DNA of 64,000 nucleotides, taken from contig CM060065.1 in the NCBI GenBank assembly GCA_030533445.1, positions 4,514,341 through 4,578,340 on the forward strand, in the 5' to 3' direction. Below are positions 60,015 to 64,000 of the stretch, piece after piece (the stretch's first letter is position 1; each line of letters starts with the position of its first letter). The notes beneath the pieces were generated by a model that had not been told where the DNA came from, searched no databases, and saw only the letters and a program-made list of their open reading frames with translations. The stretch is from Cyprinodon diabolis (lineage: Eukaryota; Chordata; Actinopteri; Cyprinodontiformes; Cyprinodontidae). The translations under genes were made by a program, and so were the position numbers.

Positions 60015-61188
60015 CAGGGGCGGATTTAGGAAATTTGGGGCCCTAGGCAAAGACAGGCATTAGGCCCTCTGAACTGATAAGAAAACACATAAAACAGACC
60101 CATTATACAGATACGGAAATTTTAATAGAATAGTATATATAGTATAATTTGTTCTAGGTTTTGTCCCTCTCTTCTTGTCCCTTTTCCTGTTGTTTTCCTC
60201 TCTATGTTTTGTACTCAGCTGACTTTTCATGCTGTCTCAAAAAAATGAAAGATTTTTTCCAAGCACTAAGCTCACTTAGCTGATTGCTCCTTTCTGTGTT
60301 TCCAAAAAGGCGACGACAAAAGTAAATAACCCAGTCCTTCTTTTCACTGTAGACAAGCCATGATCTGCTTATCTGTTCTCCATTTTTCATTTGGATGAAA
60401 TAATAGCTGCATGAATCATGACAGCAGACAAGATTCAGGAGAGCAGGAGGCGGGGTTACCAATCTACTTGCTCTGGAGAGCAGAGTTCGCTGCTTTTAGA
60501 TTCAATTCAATTCAGTTTATTTATATAGCGCCAATTCACAACACATGTCATCTCAAGGCACTTAACAGTTCACCAGACCATAAAGTCAAATTGGTTCAAA
60601 GTTTTCTATCTAAGGAAAACCAGCTGATTGCATCAACTGATTGACTCGAAGGCAATCCCTCACACTAAGCATGCTTGTAGCAACAGTGGAGAGGAAAACC
60701 TTCCTTTTAACAGGAAGAAACCTCCAGCAGAACCAGGCTCAGTGTGAGCGGCCATCTGCTGAGGCCGACTGGGGTTGAAGGAGACAGAAGCAGAGACACA
60801 AAAAGCAAATGTAAAAGTCCTGTCCAGGAAACACCCAGCCAGGCAAATGAGCTCCAAACCAGCTCACACGTCAGAGGTGATGTATTTGGGGTCCCTATAT
60901 CCTCCAGAAGTCTAAATTTATAGCAGCATAACTATGACAGGGTATCCTAGATATCCCAGAACTTCTGTGTATGTAAAAATGTAATAAACTAGATGGAGTT
61001 GCCTCATTAATGAGACACACTTAATATTATAAGTGTATATATATAGCGAAAAGATTTTTTATCAAAAACATAATTAATGTGCACAAATACGGAATTGTTG
61101 TATTAACCATACATGTAAACAGAGTTTTATGGGGCAACCAGGAACTAGGCAAGTAGCCAATATTGTCTATTGGTAAATCTGTCCACTG
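60015..61188 (+). mobile_element. hAT-like element, copy D, split by an L2 tail
   Basis: CAGGGGCGGATTTAGGAAAT opens the element and TGGTAAATCTGTCCACTG closes it. Shared blocks with copies A-C include GCACTAAGCTCACTTAGCTG and AGCTGCATGAATCATGACAG. An L2 tail at about 60,500-60,955 interrupts it. No clean 8-bp duplication was seen. Confidence -1.
60500..60955 (-). mobile_element. L2 3' UTR copy inserted in the hAT-like element
   Basis: Starts with the reversed tail TTCAATTCAATTCAGTTTAT, contains CACTAAGCATGCTTGTAGCA and CAGAACCAGGCTCAGTGTGA, and ends near ATAGCAGCATAACTATGACA. One of the less diverged solo L2 3' ends here. Confidence -1.
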
Positions 61189-61521
61189 ACAACCCTGGTT
61201 TTTATTTTTTATCATGCTGTAAAAAGGTTGTTTCAGTTTTCTGGATGGTTTGTTAACTGACCGTTTACCTGAATATTTATTTTCTTAATAAATGAACGGT
61301 ATATATTTTTCTTCTGAGAAGTTTTATTTTTTTTTTACTGTACAGCTAAACTTTAAGATTATTGGTTTTTTAGGTTATTTTCTACATGTGAGAATTGTTT
61401 GCATATTTTGTTGACTTGTTTTTGCCACTGAAACACCTGAATGCCCCAAACTGTGGGAACGTAAAGTCTTGTCTTAGCTTCTCCTCTCTTAGTTTAGCTT
61501 AGCTCAATTTCCCTTATCTTA

Positions 61522-61984
61522 GGCCCTGTCCACACGAAGTCAAAACGAACACGAAACGCTAATATTTTCCAGAACGTTTGTCGTAAAGACAGAGACGTAA
61601 AATAAATGTGATCGTCCACACGAATGCATGAAAACGCTGCAAAATGTATGCCAGGCCTGTAAGTGGCGCTTTGGTGCCAAAGCAAAAATAGGCGACGAAA
61701 TGTTGGGCATGCGCACTAATATTTATACATGGTTGCCCTGCGGGTCCATTTTCGTGGTTCAGTCAAATTCAGGTGCTGAACTATGCGTGTAAAAAAAAAA
61801 AATGCGGTTAGAGCTTAAAGATGGAAATGCGAAAACGGCGTTTCAAAAACTTCCCACTCTGAAGGCTGAATAAAAAAAAGATCGTTTACAGACCCCCGAA
61901 ACGCCGGCTTCGTGTGGATGAGAGGCTGGTTTGGTGAAAAATTTGTGAGTTTAGGCCAGGGTTCGGCTTCGTGTGGACAGGGCC
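61522..61984. mobile_element. PIF/Harbinger-like MITE with TTA target duplication
   Basis: GGCCCTGTCCACACGAAG at the left and CTTCGTGTGGACAGGGCC at the right are exact inverted repeats. TTA flanks both ends (61,519-61,521 and 61,985-61,987), fitting the TWA target of the PIF/Harbinger superfamily. The inside is rich in AAACG-type motifs. No transposase. Confidence -1.
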
Positions 61985-61987
61985 TTA

Positions 61988-63304
61988 TTTTAACTTAGCT
62001 TAGCCTATCTGATCTTTTGGTGACCATTCTTTCTTTGTTTCAACATATGCTTGGACTGACAGTGAAACTGGGGAAGTAAATCCTTTGTAGGCCCAGCAGG
62101 TTTTTGGGTCAAACCCGTTGGTGCTTTATGCCTTTTCCTAAAGCTGCTCACATATCCGAGTTCTTTAATCCTACCTGGTTTCAACCAGCAGGGCAACTGC
62201 TGGTAATCAATTAGATGGAAATGCCCATTAAGGTTGGCTAGGACTCTATTCTGAACTGCACACTCATTTCTAAAATTAGACCAGGTATTAGTTTTAGAAA
62301 TGCCCTCCTGACCACAGCAGACCATGAGCCATAAGTTCAAAGTATTTGTTTTCATGTTCTCTTTGTTTTGTTGCTGCATGCAGCTGTAAAATAAAGCAGC
62401 TTTGTTTGGCTTTAAAACGAAGCAGCTAACCGGATTCCTCTGAGTGTGATTGCTCAGTGTTTCTTCTCTAAGAGGACAGAGAATAAGGGAAAAGGCTCAG
62501 AGTCGCACCAAAGCTGCTAAGGCAATGCTTCAAACAGGTAGCAGGGGTTTTAGCCATTCTTTTTACGTCAGATCAAGTTTTTTTTGCTGTGAGGGAAAGG
62601 CTTTAGTATTCGTGGGAACCCAATGGGATATTAGCCACTGTAGGATCCATACAGTGTCTGGCTGCAGGGAAGAGACATCAGTTTGGGATTTCTCCACATC
62701 ATGTTAAATTCGGTTTCATTATCTATGTTCCTTCAGCCGAACTGTTCCCCATAATTCCTGTTCACTGCCTGCATGTAATCAGAGGTTTGAATAAAATCAG
62801 TCTGAAATGAAAGGCTATCTCTTTGTGGAGCTACTCTATGGGAAAACAGAGACTAAAATAAAAGCATCAGAATAGACAGTAATCTCTAATTCATAGAAGG
62901 TCAATATGCTTGTCTTGTCTAAACTATAAATATACGCTGACCCATTTTTGAAAATGTCTTCAGCCAAATAATTTATTTTTTTGTCACTATTTTAATCTGT
63001 CAGAAATGTGAGTCTGAAAGCTCAGCATAAATGGAGGAAAAACAGATGATTTTTATCAAGATGATTGCTGATGATGTCACAGAGTTTTTCCCTTTAGAGA
63101 GAAAATGTTTTCTGTCTGCAGATGAAGCACAGTCTGTTACCACATTTCTTTTGACAAGTGCATTCATGACAGAGATAAGAGCCATAACAGGTCTGTTCCC
63201 AATAACAAGAAGATTGTTGTACCATCTGTAGAATTAGGCTGTAATTATAATGTGATATAATGAAATAACCATAAAATTATGAAACATAAACTTCAGCATA
63301 AACC
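61988..63304. other. Noncoding stretch, no exon seen
   Basis: Frames at 62,005-62,379 (-) and 62,450-62,707 (+) lack motifs and splice-site support. Nothing else recognised. Confidence -1.
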
Positions 63305-63575
63305 TCAGCAGATGGCCGCTCACACTGAGCCTGGTTCTGGTTCTGCTGGAGGTTTCTTCCTGTTAAAAGGGAGTTTTCCTCTCCACTTTCGCTGCAAGCA
63401 TGCCTAGTGTGATTGATTACTTTCGAATAAACGAGTTGATGCAATCAACTAGTTATCATTAAAAATAAACTTTGAATCAATTTGACTATAATGATCTGGT
63501 CTCTGTAAAGGGCCTTGACATGACATGTTTTGTGAATTGGTGCTATGTAAGTAAATCAAACGGAATTGAATAGAT
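63305..63575 (+). mobile_element. L2 3' tail fragment
   Basis: Starts GCAGATGGCCGCTCACACTG, has GGTTCTGGTTCTGCTGGAGG (a small internal duplication) and ends in GTAAATCAAACGGAATTGAA. Confidence -1.
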
Positions 63576-63584
63576 TGATCCGCA

Positions 63585-63880
63585 AATACTACAGAATGGC
63601 AGAATAGAGATAGAATGTAGCAGAATGCTGAAAAGGTGTCCCTACGTCCTCCAGCAGTCTAAGCCTATAGCAGCATAACCACAGAGATGGCTCAGGATAA
63701 CCTGAGTCACTCTAACTATAACTTTCTTCCAGAAGGGAAGTTTTGAGCCTTGCCTTAAAAATAGACAGGGTGTCTGCCTCATGGACTAAAACTGGTAGTT
63801 GGTTGCACATGAGAGAGAAGTCTGATAACAAAATGATCTACTTCATATTATACTTTTAGAAATTCTAGGAACCACTAGTA
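63585..63880 (-). pseudogene. L2 C-terminus and proximal 3' UTR, inverted
   Basis: On the minus strand the sequence reads the L2 end: VLVHEADTLSIFKARLKT-like residues, then the stop and the UTR start (CTATAGGCTTAGACTGCTGG). It lies tail-to-middle against the plus-strand L2 tail just before it. It has frameshifts, and homology fades beyond about 63,880. Confidence -1.
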
Positions 63881-64000
63881 AAATATAGAGTGCAGAGGGC
63901 TTTAATGATCACAGTATTCCTGAAAGCATTTAAAGCTCCTTATGTTAACTTAAGTGTTCTGGTGTTAATTTAGCATGTCTAGGAACCTTCAGAAAAACAC

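Noticed and set aside
63305..63880. Twin-primed L2 insertion
   Set aside because: The inverted piece lies beyond the tail of the plus-strand piece, which is the wrong order for twin priming; two separate insertions fit better.

Overview
This is vertebrate, almost certainly teleost, nuclear DNA: AT-rich, intron- and intergene-like, with long microsatellites and a dense load of the LINE, hAT, Kolobok, Harbinger and MITE families that crowd ray-finned fish genomes. The repeat content would fit a percomorph, but the species cannot be named from what is here. There are no operons, tRNA or rRNA genes, CRISPR arrays or replication origins.

Only one host gene is well supported. At 44,420-45,425 (+) a GC-rich, CpG-rich exon encodes a signal peptide followed by cadherin repeats and ends at a consensus splice donor in phase 1. 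It is the first coding exon of a large cadherin-superfamily gene. The remaining exons are not visible in the 18.6 kb downstream, so the gene probably continues past the right edge and 45,426-64,000 would then be its first intron. The 44 kb upstream shows no convincing host exon.

Layout by region. 1-1,148: reverse transcriptase of an L2-clade LINE, cut by the left edge. 4.4-6.7 kb: a poly(C)/CA microsatellite, then a hAT-like element split by a second hAT element with an exact 8-bp target duplication. 8.2-10.8 kb: a three-level nest (an interspersed repeat split by a hAT element, itself split by the 3' half of an L2 LINE). 11.8-19.3 kb: an old L2 fragment, an L2 3' end and two elements with terminal inverted repeats. 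21.5-25.4 kb: two degraded Rex1/Babar-type LINE copies with a TIR element exactly at their junction. 26-34 kb: microsatellite, a THAP-like remnant, L2 tails, a TTAA-flanked Kolobok/T2-like MITE and another TIR element. 37.5-43.5 kb: a second Kolobok-like copy, an inverted pair of one hAT-like family and a TA-flanked MITE with 70-bp TIRs. 43.9-46 kb: CpG-rich promoter region, the cadherin exon, and an array of ATAAAGTCGTAA-type repeats that switches orientation. 48.7-56.2 kb: a composite hAT-like element whose 1.4-kb arms form an inverted repeat around a near full-length L2, which itself carries another hAT and a GC-rich insertion. 57-64 kb: a third Kolobok-like copy, a 37-bp tandem repeat, a hAT-like copy split by an L2 tail, a Harbinger-like MITE and two L2 fragments.

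No new multi-gene system is visible. The observations most worth following are the cadherin exon with its mid-exon furin-like motif, the inverted-repeat composite, the paired hAT elements with a shared open reading frame, and the TTAA family with a shared coding-like segment.
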